From Paenibacillus sp. FSL R7-0337 (GTDB taxonomy: Bacteria > Bacillota > Bacilli > Paenibacillales > Paenibacillaceae), in assembly GCF_037969875.1 (NCBI RefSeq), contig NZ_CP150218.1:4898001-4962000 (forward strand): a stretch of DNA of 64,000 bases, in the 5' to 3' direction. This document shows, piece after piece, positions 8,106-17,758 of this stretch. Numbering within the stretch: the stretch's first letter is position 1; the number at the start of each line of letters is the position of its first letter. The notes under the pieces are model-generated. The model was not told where the DNA came from and searched no databases. It was given only the letters and a program-made list of their open reading frames with translations. A program made the position numbers and the translations under genes.

Positions 8106-9380
8106 ATGAACATCATGAGAAGCCGGCCGCTGCGGAACCGTTCCAAGGATTTGCGCAAGGCCTCCGTACACCGCAAGAATCTGCAGATCGCTACCTTCGA
8201 GGGGATTCCGTCCACCATATTCCAGGTGCTGCTGCAAGGCCAATTTCTTACAGGATTTCTGTTATACCTGGGTGCCAGCTCCAGTCAGATCGGATTTGTC
8301 CTGGCACTAACTACGCTGGTGAACGTCGCACAGATCGGTGTGGCCTTCCTGATCCAGAAGCTGCCGAGCCGAAAGTGGGCACTCGTGACTTTTATTGGCT
8401 TACACCGGTTGTTGTGGGGATCTACGGGCCTGGTTCCGTTTATTTTTCCGCAAGAGCACTGGGTTACCGCCTTCATCGTTCTGTATACCATTGCCTTCAT
8501 TGCCAACACTGCCGGCGGTGTGCTTTGGAACTCGGTCATCAGTGACTTGGTGCCTGCAAGGGTCCGGGGCCGTTATTTCGGCATTCGTAATACGTTTCTT
8601 AATGCGTTGGGAAGCCTGGTGATGTACGGGGGCGGTATTGTTCTTGACCGTTATCCAGGCGGACACGGATTCCTTATCCTGTATATTGTAGTGTGGATTT
8701 TCTCCATCTCGAACATCGTGGTGTTCTTCTTCTACCCGGATGTGCCGTTTGAGAAATCCGAAGAGAAGGCCTTCCTGCCGATGCTCAAGAAGCCGCTTCA
8801 GGACAAGCTGTTCATGAAATCCACGCTGTTCCTGTCTGCTTGGCTGCTGCTGCAGAACCTGACAGTACCGCTGTATTCCTATGTCATGCTGCAACTGCTG
8901 AATATCAATTATGAGAAGCTGTCCCTGCTGAATGTGGCGCAGACGGTCTTCATGATGGCCAGCTTCTATGTATGGGGCAACCTGAACGCAAGGCACAGTA
9001 ACAAGAAGCTGCTGCTCTGGACCTTGCCGATTATCGCGGTCTCTTCCCTGATCTGGGGACTCTTGTCCGTGCTGCCGATGCTTCCGGTATTATTTGCAGC
9101 CCATATTGTGTTCGGCGTGGGTGTGGGCGGCTTCAACCAGCTTGCCTTCAACTTCATTATTGGTGATACGCCGAAGCGCGAACGGCCGATGTATATGGCG
9201 ATGTATGCGGCGCTTACGGGTCTGGCGGCCTTCTTCGGTCCGCTGCTGGGCGGCCGTATCTATGAATGGATTAAGGAATGGCCGCAGTGGATGCAGATCT
9301 ACGGCATGCAGTTAGTGGTAGGCGTGCTGATGATTCTGCTGGCGCTGCTGCTGGGCCGCCGTATCCTGCGGGATGAATAA
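8106..9380 (+). CDS. MFS transporter
   Basis: 424 residues with about 12 hydrophobic helices in two halves. The family loop between helices 2 and 3 is weak, but VPARVRGRYFGIRNT (between helices 4 and 5) is typical of a large group of Bacillales MFS proteins. It is an inner-membrane secondary transporter, perhaps for efflux; the substrate cannot be told. A long soluble N-terminal basic stretch (residues 1-28) precedes the first helix. GGAG lies about 12 bases before the ATG. The next gene starts 26 bases after the stop and has its own strong ribosome-binding site, so the two are probably cotranscribed. Confidence 0.85.
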   Translation: MNIMRSRPLRNRSKDLRKASVHRKNLQIATFEGIPSTIFQVLLQGQFLTGFLLYLGASSSQIGFVLALTTLVNVAQIGVAFLIQKLPSRKWALVTFIGLHRLLWGSTGLVPFIFPQEHWVTAFIVLYTIAFIANTAGGVLWNSVISDLVPARVRGRYFGIRNTFLNALGSLVMYGGGIVLDRYPGGHGFLILYIVVWIFSISNIVVFFFYPDVPFEKSEEKAFLPMLKKPLQDKLFMKSTLFLSAWLLLQNLTVPLYSYVMLQLLNINYEKLSLLNVAQTVFMMASFYVWGNLNARHSNKKLLLWTLPIIAVSSLIWGLLSVLPMLPVLFAAHIVFGVGVGGFNQLAFNFIIGDTPKRERPMYMAMYAALTGLAAFFGPLLGGRIYEWIKEWPQWMQIYGMQLVVGVLMILLALLLGRRILRDE

Positions 9381-9405
9381 GGAGGAATACAAGGAGGCTA
9401 TTTCG

Positions 9406-10068
9406 GTGACAAGAATTGCACTGGTACTGGGTGCTACAGGTCTGGTCGGCAGTGCGCTGACCCGGGATTTGCTGAACGGGAATTGGGACGAGGTCCGCGT
9501 ACTGGTCCGCCGTCCGCTTGCGCTTGAGCATTCCAAGCTGAGACAGATTCAAGTGGATTGGGACCGGCTTGAGCAATACAGCGGGGAATTCGCCGGTGTA
9601 TATGCGGTATTCTGCTGCTTGGGAACAACGATTAAGCAGGCGGGCTCCCAGGAGCAGTTCGAACGGGTGGATCTGGAGTACCCGCTTGCCGCTGCCGCCC
9701 TGGCCAAAGAGCATAACGTGAAGCAGTTCCTGGCTGTGTCCTCTATGGGAGCCAGCGCCAAATCACGCACCTTCTATAGCCGGATTAAGGGGCGGACGGA
9801 GGAGGGCCTGATTGCTGCCGGATTCCACGGCCTGCATCTGTTCCGGCCGTCCCTGCTGCTGGGTGACCGGGCAGAATTCAGGTTAGGCGAACGCGCCGCG
9901 GCTGTGCTGATGAAGGCGCTGGATTTCGCCATGGTAGGCAAGGCTGCGAAGTTCCGGGCCATTCCAGCAGCCACGGTTGCGCGGGCGATGATGAATATTG
10001 CTCTGGCCGATACAGGCGGCGTGCATATCTACACGAATGAGGTCATTCATGTGATTGGCAAGCATTAG
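9406..10068 (+). CDS. NAD(P)H-binding short-chain oxidoreductase (TIP30/HTATIP2-like)
   Basis: The GTG at 9406 is chosen because AAGGAGG lies 8 bases before it; an in-frame ATG 33 bases earlier overlaps the MFS gene. The 220-residue product opens with a Rossmann nucleotide site, LVLGATGLVGSAL. It then has the atypical-SDR pattern of the TIP30 group: YAVFCCLGTTIKQAGS, a VDLEYPL segment and FLAVSSMGASAKS with SRIKGRTEE. No substrate can be assigned. Probably cytosolic and coupled with the upstream MFS gene in one operon. Confidence 0.82.
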   Translation: MTRIALVLGATGLVGSALTRDLLNGNWDEVRVLVRRPLALEHSKLRQIQVDWDRLEQYSGEFAGVYAVFCCLGTTIKQAGSQEQFERVDLEYPLAAAALAKEHNVKQFLAVSSMGASAKSRTFYSRIKGRTEEGLIAAGFHGLHLFRPSLLLGDRAEFRLGERAAAVLMKALDFAMVGKAAKFRAIPAATVARAMMNIALADTGGVHIYTNEVIHVIGKH

Positions 10069-10177
10069 CCGGGCAGCAGGGTTTGCAAACCACGGACTCC
10101 AGGACTTACAATAAGCATACAATTAGAATGTACATAGCGGTCTACAGGCCGCGTACAGCATGCAGGAGGCGTTCACT

Positions 10178-10558
10178 ATGACCAAGAAACAAGTAGCTAC
10201 AAGCAAAGCCCCAGGAGCGATCGGTCCTTACAGTCAGGCGATTGTTGCCGGCAACTGGGTCTACACTTCAGGCCAGCTCGGAATGGACCCGCAGACAGCG
10301 GAACTGCCGGGCAGTGTACAGGAGCAGGCACGCCAGTCACTTAACAATGTAAAGGCCATCCTGGAAGAGGCCGGAGCATCAATGGATCAAGTGGTGAAGA
10401 CAACCGTGTATCTGAAGGATATGAATGATTTCGCGGCGGTTAACGAGGTGTACAGCACCTTCTTCACTGAGCCTTACCCGGCCCGCAGTGCCGTTGAGGT
10501 AGCCCGTCTGCCGAAGGATGCGCTAGTCGAGATCGAAGCGGTAGCGCGCAAGAAATAA
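10178..10558 (+). CDS. ridA: RidA family reactive intermediate deaminase
   Basis: 126 residues from the ATG at 10178, which has AGGAGG 8 bases upstream; an upstream in-frame start is ignored. Signature segments are GAIGPYSQAIVAGNWVYTSGQ near the N-terminus and the C-terminal ARSAVEVARLPKDALVEIEAVA. The Arg of PARSAVEV is the substrate-binding arginine in RidA. RidA hydrolyses reactive enamine/imine intermediates released by PLP enzymes. Single gene with its own terminator. Confidence 0.93.
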   Translation: MTKKQVATSKAPGAIGPYSQAIVAGNWVYTSGQLGMDPQTAELPGSVQEQARQSLNNVKAILEEAGASMDQVVKTTVYLKDMNDFAAVNEVYSTFFTEPYPARSAVEVARLPKDALVEIEAVARKK

Positions 10559-10598
10559 GACCCCGGCCGGTTACATCCGGTCAAGGCAGGGTAAAGGG

Positions 10599-10636
10599 AA
10601 ATCCCCCGCACGTGAAGCAGGCGTGCGGGGGATTTT
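10599..10636 (+). terminator. Terminator of ridA
   Basis: AAATCCCCCGCACG (10599-10612) pairs with CGTGCGGGGGATTTT (10622-10636), a 14-bp GC-rich stem ending in T. Confidence 0.88.
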
Positions 10637-10666
10637 GCGTGCACATATAAGCGTATCTACATAGAT

Positions 10667-10866
10667 TGAACTTGAAAACTTAAGGGAAGGGAAAAGTGGC
10701 GGAAGGGAATTTTGGAACTGGAGGAGCGGTAGCGACCGCCTTTGTCTGCGGATTTCAACCGTTGAAAACGGGATGAATCAAGAAATCTGCAGACAACAGC
10801 GGCTGGAAGTCCAAAACTTCTCTGGAGTCACGACTAATCCCAAAACAGAAAACTATTAGTTCAATT
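10667..10866. repeat. 200-bp imperfect inverted repeat, MITE-like
   Basis: The outer ends are TTGAACT... (10668 on) and ...AGTTCAA (to 10864), in inverted orientation. Inner blocks also pair: TTTTGGAACTGG (about 10710) with CCAGC..GTCCAAAA on the right, and TTTGTCTGCGGATTTC (about 10741-10756) with GAAATCTGCAGACAAC (about 10785-10800). The loop lies near 10765. It contains no open reading frame. A folded, gene-free, terminally repeated unit of this size suggests a MITE or dispersed palindromic element. It also provides the 3' region of the leftward TspO-like gene. Confidence 0.55.
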
Positions 10867-10869
10867 TAT

Positions 10870-11634
10870 TTAGTATCTGCTGCGGGAACGGCGCGGAGTC
10901 AGCAGCAGCCAAATACTGTAGAGCAAGAGAAGTCCTGCTGCAATCAGGCCTGTGAAATACACCTCATTCGTGTCCTTATGCTCAAGAGCAATGGCGATGT
11001 AGGCCCAGACGAAGACGAGCGGATAAATGCTGTCCCGATACGGGTAGCTTACCAGCACAGCCAGCACAGCACCGACGCAGAGCATGATGACTGCCCAGAA
11101 CGGGGCGCTGAGTCCGAAGCCGTCCCAGTCATTCTTCACCAGCACAACACTGACATTGACAATGGTGGCTACCGAGATCCAGCCGAGGTACAGGCTGAAC
11201 GGCAGCTTCACGAGCCATTTCTCGCCAGTCGTGGGATCTGCGATGAAGCGGGTCTTGCGGTAAATGACGATCAGGGAGAGCAGCAGAAGCACCATCGCCA
11301 CCAGCGATAGCTCAATGTACAGATAATGCCAGAGGAGCAGCCAGCCCATGTTGAAGATGCAGCTAAGCATGAACCAGATCCCGATCCGCTGGATGGAATC
11401 CCTGCCCCCGGTACCCTTGCGGAACTGATAAATAATGAATCCGGCCAGCAGCAGATAGATCAGGGACCAGATGGAAAAAGCATATCCGGCCGGTGTGAGG
11501 TACGTATGATACCTGTCCGAGATTTCGGCGGTGCTGTTCCCGCCAAGCGGCAGGACGACCGAAAGGGTATTGACGGCAATGACGCCGAGGAAGAGCAGCA
11601 AATTCCCCCACTTATAAGGATTAGTTCTAGTCAT
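10870..11634 (-). CDS. TspO/MBR-related tryptophan-rich membrane protein
   Basis: 254 residues with about seven hydrophobic helices and many Trp/Tyr residues. The segment TPAGYAFSIWSLIYLLL is the landmark of this TspO-related group, though the protein is longer than the ~160 residues of classic TspO. It ends with a basic tail, TPRRSRSRY. Classic family members bind porphyrins and sense stress; the role of the long form is not established. It is divergent from the GH31 gene, and the shared region contains a perfect 16-bp palindrome that could regulate either gene. Confidence 0.78.
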   Translation of the reverse strand: MTRTNPYKWGNLLLFLGVIAVNTLSVVLPLGGNSTAEISDRYHTYLTPAGYAFSIWSLIYLLLAGFIIYQFRKGTGGRDSIQRIGIWFMLSCIFNMGWLLLWHYLYIELSLVAMVLLLLSLIVIYRKTRFIADPTTGEKWLVKLPFSLYLGWISVATIVNVSVVLVKNDWDGFGLSAPFWAVIMLCVGAVLAVLVSYPYRDSIYPLVFVWAYIAIALEHKDTNEVYFTGLIAAGLLLLYSIWLLLTPRRSRSRY

Positions 11635-11731
11635 ATGACCACTCCCTAACTTGGTTGATAACTACGTTTTGGCCTTGGCCTATATAGAATATACCCGCTT
11701 TGGTGGGAATTAAGACTAATTCGGCGAAAAA

Positions 11732-11747
11732 ATGACCAATTGGTCAT
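11732..11747. promoter_or_regulatory. Perfect 16-bp palindromic operator between tspO-like and GH31 genes
   Basis: ATGACCAATTGGTCAT is a perfect dyad flanked by A-rich DNA. It sits between divergent genes, 97 bp upstream of one start and 84 bp upstream of the other. The TGACC-N4-GGTCA form resembles TetR-family operators. No TetR gene is near, so the regulator is unknown. Confidence 0.55.
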
Positions 11748-11831
11748 AAAAATCGCGGATAGCATTCCTTGGGCCCGGGGTAATATGTAGTCAAGAAGTG
11801 GATCAGCAAGCAGCGAAGGGGGAGAAGATTC

Positions 11832-14282
11832 ATGGAGAGCAGTGAGGCGATACGCCCCGAGAAGATGGGGCCGCTGGTGATGAAGGAGACCTGGAACACG
11901 CCGTGTAGCGTGGTGTCCTGGGAACGCTCTGAGAATATCTATATCGTCCGCGGGGAATGCGCCGGGATGGCTTTTATCTTCTTGAGTGATGATATGTTCC
12001 GGATGAAGGTCTTCCATGATAAGGTGCCGGACCTGACTACCTCGGAGGCGGTGCTGAAGGAGTGCTGTATTCCGCATCTGTTTCCGGTAGAGGAGACGGA
12101 GGAGCAGCTCATTTTCTCTACCGGCGCCATCCGGCTGATTATTGAGAAGGCCTCATTTCTGCTCCGCGTGGAGAATACGTCCGGCAAGGTGATCATGCAG
12201 CAGAATCTGTCGAGCTGGAACCCGCGCGGCGCAAGCCATGCGGAATATGATATGCAGCCGGACTCGCATTTCTACGGACTGGGTGAGAAGTCGAGCTTCC
12301 TGGACAAACGCGGGGAACGTTATACGAATTGGAACACCGATGTGTTCGCCCCGCATCTGCCGGAGATTGAGGCGCTCTATGAGTCGATTCCGCTCATTAT
12401 CCACATGCACGGTGACCTCTCCTACGGGCTGTTTCTGGATAATACGGGCCGGAGTGATTTCGACATGCGCTCGCACGGGATTGCTTTTACCATTGGCTGT
12501 TCAACGGGAGCTTACGATATCTATTTCATTAATGGGCCTGAGATGAAGGATGTCGTCAAAAGATACACCACGCTCACCGGCCGGATCGCCCTTCCGCCTA
12601 AGTGGGCGCTCGGCTATCACCAGTCCCGCTACAGTTACATGAACCAGCAGGAGGTGTTGCAGCTGGCTAAGACCTTCCGTGAGAAGAACATTCCCTGCGA
12701 TGTGATCTATCTGGATATCCACTATATGGACGAGTACCGCGTATTCACCTTCGACCCTGTCAACTTCCCTGATCCGCAGAAAATGATCTCGGAGCTAGCG
12801 GAGCTGGGTGTGCGCATTGTCCCGATTGTCGATCCCGGCGTCAAAAAAGACCCCAAATACGAGGTGTATAAGCAAGGGGTGCTGGAGAAGCACTTCTGCC
12901 GCCGCCTGGAGGGGGATATTTTCTTCGGTGAGGTATGGCCGGGAATCAGCGCCTTTCCGGATTTCAGCGACAGCCGGACAGCTGAGTGGTGGGGAGACCT
13001 GCACAAATACTACACGGAGCTTGGCATTCAGGGCATCTGGAACGATATGAACGAGCCGGCGGTCTTCAATGAGACTAAGACAATGGATCTTGATGTGATG
13101 CATTTCAACAACGGGCGGCCGGTGACGCATGAAGAATACCATAACCTGTACGGGATGATGATGTCCAAAGCGACCTACGAGGGGCTGGCCGAGCATATGG
13201 GGGGAGAGCGTCCCTTCGTGCTGACCCGTGCCGGGTATGCGGGCATCCAGCGTTATGCGGCCGTATGGACCGGCGATAACCGCAGCTTCTGGGAGCATAT
13301 GGCAATGGCAATGCCGATGGTGCTGAACATGGGGCTGTCCGGGCTGGCCTTCTCGGGGCCGGATATCGGCGGGTTCGCCCATCATACGTCGGCGCAGCTG
13401 CTGGTGCGGTGGACGCAAATGGGCGTGTTTTTCCCCTATTGCCGAAATCACTCCTCCATCGGAACGCTGCGCCAGGAGCCGTGGTCCTTCGGGGAAGAGG
13501 TGGAAGGGATTCTGCGTGAATTCATCGGGCTGAGGTACCGCTGGATGCCGCATTTGTATAATCTTTTTCATGAAGCGGAAATGAGCGGTCTGCCTGTCAT
13601 CCGTCCGCTGGTGCTCGAGTATCCGCGGGATCCGCATGTAACCAACCTGTGCGACCAGTTCCTGCTGGGTGAAAATGTGCTGATAGCCCCGGTTTACCGC
13701 CCGGATACAGATCACCGCTCCGTCTATCTGCCGGAAGGCTGCTGGCTGGACTATTGGGACGGGGAGATTCACGAAGGCGGACGCCATATTCTTGCGGCTG
13801 CGCCGCTGCACATCATGCCGATGTATGTGAAAGCTGGCAGCTTCGTGGCCGAAGGCCCGCTGAGACAGTATGCGCTGGAGGACACGGAGGAGACGATCAT
13901 CTTCCATCTCTACGGGGCGGAAGCAGCTGCGGGCTTCTCTTCTTCCTTCAAGCTGTATGAGGATGACGGCCACAGCTTCAGCTACCGCAAAGGGGAGTAT
14001 ACGGAGCTTATCGTGCAGGCCGAAGGCGGGGAAGGTACGCTTGCGCTGAAGTGGGCGTATGCGGTGCATGACTACAAGCCGCGCCGGGAGACGCTGCGGT
14101 TCGCGCTCTGCTATCCGTTCTTCACTGTTGCTGCGGTGGAGGGGCTGGCCGAGATTAGTCTCGAAGAGCTGAATGAAGGGGCGCTGGGCTGGGCCCGGAA
14201 CGGCAGGAACGGCGCGATCATCGTTCAGGTGGCAGATGCTGCCGGGGGCGGAGAACTACGTATTCTGGCGGGTAAGGACTAG
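11832..14282 (+). CDS. Glycoside hydrolase family 31 alpha-glucosidase
   Basis: 816 residues with the GH31 layout: an N-terminal beta-sandwich (about 1-240), the (beta/alpha)8 barrel and C-terminal beta domains. The nucleophile is Asp405 in WNDMNEP, and the acid/base is Asp482 in WTGDNRSFW. DVIYLDIHYMDEYRVFTFD is the usual substrate-pocket segment. There is no signal peptide, so it is cytosolic and likely cleaves alpha-linked glucose from imported oligosaccharides. AAGGGGGAG precedes the ATG. It is monocistronic: a modest hairpin follows the stop. Confidence 0.93.
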   Translation: MESSEAIRPEKMGPLVMKETWNTPCSVVSWERSENIYIVRGECAGMAFIFLSDDMFRMKVFHDKVPDLTTSEAVLKECCIPHLFPVEETEEQLIFSTGAIRLIIEKASFLLRVENTSGKVIMQQNLSSWNPRGASHAEYDMQPDSHFYGLGEKSSFLDKRGERYTNWNTDVFAPHLPEIEALYESIPLIIHMHGDLSYGLFLDNTGRSDFDMRSHGIAFTIGCSTGAYDIYFINGPEMKDVVKRYTTLTGRIALPPKWALGYHQSRYSYMNQQEVLQLAKTFREKNIPCDVIYLDIHYMDEYRVFTFDPVNFPDPQKMISELAELGVRIVPIVDPGVKKDPKYEVYKQGVLEKHFCRRLEGDIFFGEVWPGISAFPDFSDSRTAEWWGDLHKYYTELGIQGIWNDMNEPAVFNETKTMDLDVMHFNNGRPVTHEEYHNLYGMMMSKATYEGLAEHMGGERPFVLTRAGYAGIQRYAAVWTGDNRSFWEHMAMAMPMVLNMGLSGLAFSGPDIGGFAHHTSAQLLVRWTQMGVFFPYCRNHSSIGTLRQEPWSFGEEVEGILREFIGLRYRWMPHLYNLFHEAEMSGLPVIRPLVLEYPRDPHVTNLCDQFLLGENVLIAPVYRPDTDHRSVYLPEGCWLDYWDGEIHEGGRHILAAAPLHIMPMYVKAGSFVAEGPLRQYALEDTEETIIFHLYGAEAAAGFSSSFKLYEDDGHSFSYRKGEYTELIVQAEGGEGTLALKWAYAVHDYKPRRETLRFALCYPFFTVAAVEGLAEISLEELNEGALGWARNGRNGAIIVQVADAAGGGELRILAGKD

Positions 14283-14315
14283 GGGGCAGATAGTTGTAAC
14301 TGTAAAAGGAATTGA

Positions 14316-14350
14316 GGACCGGCTTGCCTGGAGAGGCGTGCCGGTTCTTC
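14316..14350 (+). terminator. Probable terminator of the GH31 gene
   Basis: GACCGGC (14317-14323) pairs with GCCGGTT (14340-14346), followed by a mixed T/C tract. The remaining bases to 14629 hold no gene I can support, only an AT-rich stretch around 14425-14455 that could be the helicase promoter. Confidence 0.5.
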
Positions 14351-14629
14351 CTGCTGTAACGCAATCTGGACAGTATTGGCCTGATCTGAACAACAATCTG
14401 CTGAAAATCACAGAAAATGTACAGAAAAGTTTTTAAATATATGCTTTTTCGTATAAGATGAAGGGATGAAGAAAAAGTTGCAGCAAACAACGTAACAGGA
14501 AGGCTGTACGGCTAGAGCTATTGCCGCCGGTGCAGCTTCATAATATATTTCTCGCGCAGCAGGAGGCAGTCTTCCGGAGTGGAAGGGCTGTTCTTGCTGT
14601 TTGCTCAAAAGAATGGAGATCAACCAACA

Positions 14630-17600
14630 ATGATTAAGCATCTGTATGCAATATGGTTAGGGGACGTATTATTCTGCTTCTCGGGCGAAACCTCCGAGCC
14701 GAAGGTGGACGCATGGACACGCGTGATCAAACGGCTGGAGCTCCGTAGCGGCTGGCGTCCTTTTGCGGGTGCTGCCCTGCGGCTGGCGGAAGTGAAGTAT
14801 CCTGCGGCCGCTGCTGCGGAGGGCAAGCCGGCGCGGCGCGGACTGCCCGGACGCACCCTGGAAGGGCTGGCGCTGTCGCCGAAGGATGCCTTCGAGCTGC
14901 TGCTGGCCTGGGATGAACAGGCCAGCAGCGCCCAAGGCATTGAGCCTGGGGGAGAGCTGCGCTACTGGTCGGCAGCGGCCCGCTTCGCGCTGGAGCTGAT
15001 GGGCAAGGGCGGGATTGTGCCCGGCGCTCAGCCGCCGCGCAAGGTGGGCTCGCGGCGGCGCGGCGGCGAACAGGCTGCTGCTGTATGCTGGTCACCGGCG
15101 TTCCGGGAAGAGGCGGATAAGGAGTTCTTCCTGCAGATGGCGGCCTCTATGCCGGTGCTTGCGCTCGGCACGCATGTAGCCGAGGAAGGCGACCTGTCCT
15201 CGCGCGAGGAAGCAGGCGGATATGTGCTGTATTCCTTCCTGCAGGCGGTCATGACCGCCGAGATCAAGAATGTGGTTGCCGCCCATGAGGGCGCGCTGGC
15301 GCCGTATAAGGCCAATTACCGCCGCGGCTATTCTCCGCTGACCGAGCTGTGGTGGAACAGTCTGCTTACCGGCAGCCGGGATATCCCCGTGCAGGGGACC
15401 CCGGCTGAGGTGACGGAGCTGCTGAGCGTGGTGAACGAGACGGCGGGCCATGAGGTGCCGCATTTCGAGACCGAGGAGGCCCGCAGCGGACAGCTTAGTC
15501 TGGGCCTGCGGCTGGAGCCGCCGGCAGAGGAGAGCGAGCTGTGGCAACTGACCTTCTGGGCGGAGAGCCGGGAGGAGGGGGAATTCTGGATTCCGGCGGA
15601 AGCGGTGTGGAGCAGCCGGGAGCGGGAATTCACCCTATGGGGCAAGAGATACCGCAATATCCAGCAGCAGCTGCTTGCAGCTCTGGGACGGGCGGCGAAG
15701 AGCTCGCCGGATATCCGGCGTTCGCTGGCTGAACCGGCTCCGCGCGGTATTGAGCTGCCGCCGGAGCGGCTGTATTTCTTCTTGAAGGAGAGCGTGCAGC
15801 AGCTTCGGGAACGGGGAATTACGGTGCAGATGCCATCGCGCTGGAGCCGTGAGGGACGTCGGCGGATCGGCATGAGAATGAAGATGCAGCCGCCGGTTGG
15901 CGGAATGGACGGTCCGGTTCAGCCGGCGCTGGGCATGGAAGAGCTGATCTCTTTCCGCATCGAAGCCTCTCTAGGGGATTCGGATATCACTGAGGATGAA
16001 TTAAATGCCCTGGTGGAGGCGGGCGTGCCTTTTGTGCGCTTCCGGGGAGAATGGATTGAAGTGGACCCCAAGGAAGTGCGTCAGGTCCTGAGATATATTA
16101 AGCGTGGTGAGAGCGGAGAGATGACAGCAGCCGACTGGATGCGCCTGGAGGCGGAGGATGGCGATGAGCGGCTGTGGAAGGGCATGTCGGTTACCGGCAT
16201 GGAGACCTCCGGCCTGCTGGCTTCCCTCATGCATGGCGATGCGCTGCGCGGGATGCCGCTGCGTCCGGTGCCGGAGGACCTGAACGGGACACTGCGTCCT
16301 TATCAGGAGCGGGGGTATCAGTGGCTTACGGCACTAAGCAGCCTCGGATTCGGAGTCTGCCTGGCTGATGATATGGGCCTCGGCAAAACCATACAGGTCA
16401 TTACCTGCCTGCTGGACCGGGCGCTGAATGCCCCTCCAGGCGAAAAGCAGGAGCCTGTACTGATTCTCTGCCCGACCTCTTTGCTGGGGAACTGGCAGCG
16501 GGAGTTGCAGCGCTTCGCCCCTTCGCTTAGCTTGCATATTCACCATGGAGGACGGCGGGTGCGCGGCGAAGGATTCAGGGAACTGGCGGCCAGCCATGAG
16601 ATTGTGCTGACCACCTACCATTTGGCGGGCCGGGACAGCGAGGATCTGGCCGGGGTACGCTGGTCTACTGTTGTGCTGGATGAAGCGCAGTATATCAAGA
16701 ATCACCGCACCAAGCAGGCGCAGAGCGTCATGAAGCTGAGCGCGCCGCACCGGATCGCAATGACCGGTACTCCGGTGGAGAACCGGCTGGGCGAGCTGTG
16801 GTCGATTTTCCATTTTCTCAACCCAGGCTATCTGGGCACGTACCATTCCTTCCGCCAGCGTTATGTGTCGGGAGAGGGCGGCGAACGGCTGCGTGAGCTG
16901 CACCGGCTGGTCTCGCCCTTCCTGCTGCGGCGTCTCAAGAGTGACCCGGATATCTCGAAGGATCTGCCGGAGAAGCTTGAGCTGAAGTCCTACTGTCCGC
17001 TTACGGAGACCCAGGCAGCGCTGTATCAGGGCGTTGTGGATGAGATGCTAGGCGTCATCGGCGAGCGCTCGGGAATGGCCCGGCGGGGGCTGGTGCTGTC
17101 TTCACTGACCAAGCTGAAGCAAATCTGCGATCATCCCCAGCTGTTCCGCAAGGACGAGGGGCGGAGCCTGCGCAGTGAGCCTTCGGGTAAAATGGATGTC
17201 ATGTTCGAGGTGCTCGACAGCATCTCCGAGCTTGGCGAATCGGCGCTGATCTTCACCCAGTATGTGGCGATGGGCGAACTGCTGGTCAGCCGGCTGGCCC
17301 GAAGATACGGTCAGACGCCGTTGTTCCTGCATGGCGGTATCTCGAAGCGCGAGCGCGACGAGATGGTGCATGCTTTTCAGGAGGGGGAAGGTCCGGCCTT
17401 CTTCGTTCTCTCGCTTAAGGCAGGAGGCGTCGGCCTCAACCTGACACGGGCCAATCATGTGCTGCATTATGACCGCTGGTGGAACCCGGCCGTAGAGAAT
17501 CAGGCGACGGACCGCGCCTTCCGGATCGGACAGCACAAGAATGTGCAGGTTCATAAGCTGATCTGCCAGGGGACGTTAGAGGAGAGAATTGACGAGCTGA

Positions 17601-17719
17601 TTGAACGTAAAAAAAGCCTGTCCGAGCAGGTCGTCGGCTCCGGGGAGAACTGGTTGACCGAGATGTCTAACCATGAGCTCAAAGAGCTGATTGAACTACA
17701 GGGACAGGACTGGATGTAG
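14630..17719 (+). CDS. SNF2-family DEAD/DEAH helicase
   Basis: About 1,029 residues from the ATG at 14630; an in-frame GTG at 14579 with AGGAGG 12 bases upstream is an alternative. The N-terminal half is the bacterial SNF2-associated region. The ATPase core holds DDMGLGKT (Walker A, about residue 580), LDEAQ (Walker B, about 684), MTGTPVENRL (motif III), SLKAGGVGLNL (motif V) and NQATDRAFRIGQ (motif VI). It is a Swi2/Snf2 DNA translocase rather than a strand-separating helicase; a role in DNA repair or remodelling is inferred. In Bacillus the homologue is paired with a SWIM zinc-finger protein; here the next gene, 39 bases on, takes that place. Confidence 0.9.
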   Translation: MIKHLYAIWLGDVLFCFSGETSEPKVDAWTRVIKRLELRSGWRPFAGAALRLAEVKYPAAAAAEGKPARRGLPGRTLEGLALSPKDAFELLLAWDEQASSAQGIEPGGELRYWSAAARFALELMGKGGIVPGAQPPRKVGSRRRGGEQAAAVCWSPAFREEADKEFFLQMAASMPVLALGTHVAEEGDLSSREEAGGYVLYSFLQAVMTAEIKNVVAAHEGALAPYKANYRRGYSPLTELWWNSLLTGSRDIPVQGTPAEVTELLSVVNETAGHEVPHFETEEARSGQLSLGLRLEPPAEESELWQLTFWAESREEGEFWIPAEAVWSSREREFTLWGKRYRNIQQQLLAALGRAAKSSPDIRRSLAEPAPRGIELPPERLYFFLKESVQQLRERGITVQMPSRWSREGRRRIGMRMKMQPPVGGMDGPVQPALGMEELISFRIEASLGDSDITEDELNALVEAGVPFVRFRGEWIEVDPKEVRQVLRYIKRGESGEMTAADWMRLEAEDGDERLWKGMSVTGMETSGLLASLMHGDALRGMPLRPVPEDLNGTLRPYQERGYQWLTALSSLGFGVCLADDMGLGKTIQVITCLLDRALNAPPGEKQEPVLILCPTSLLGNWQRELQRFAPSLSLHIHHGGRRVRGEGFRELAASHEIVLTTYHLAGRDSEDLAGVRWSTVVLDEAQYIKNHRTKQAQSVMKLSAPHRIAMTGTPVENRLGELWSIFHFLNPGYLGTYHSFRQRYVSGEGGERLRELHRLVSPFLLRRLKSDPDISKDLPEKLELKSYCPLTETQAALYQGVVDEMLGVIGERSGMARRGLVLSSLTKLKQICDHPQLFRKDEGRSLRSEPSGKMDVMFEVLDSISELGESALIFTQYVAMGELLVSRLARRYGQTPLFLHGGISKRERDEMVHAFQEGEGPAFFVLSLKAGGVGLNLTRANHVLHYDRWWNPAVENQATDRAFRIGQHKNVQVHKLICQGTLEERIDELIERKKSLSEQVVGSGENWLTEMSNHELKELIELQGQDWM

Positions 17720-17758
17720 ATTATGCAATAGATTGTAAGGCAGAAGGAGGAAGCATCG

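Noticed and set aside
12795..14069. Long open frame (424 codons) on the minus strand
   Set aside because: Antisense to the GH31 gene; no family motif, no ribosome-binding site, and the composition mirrors the sense gene.
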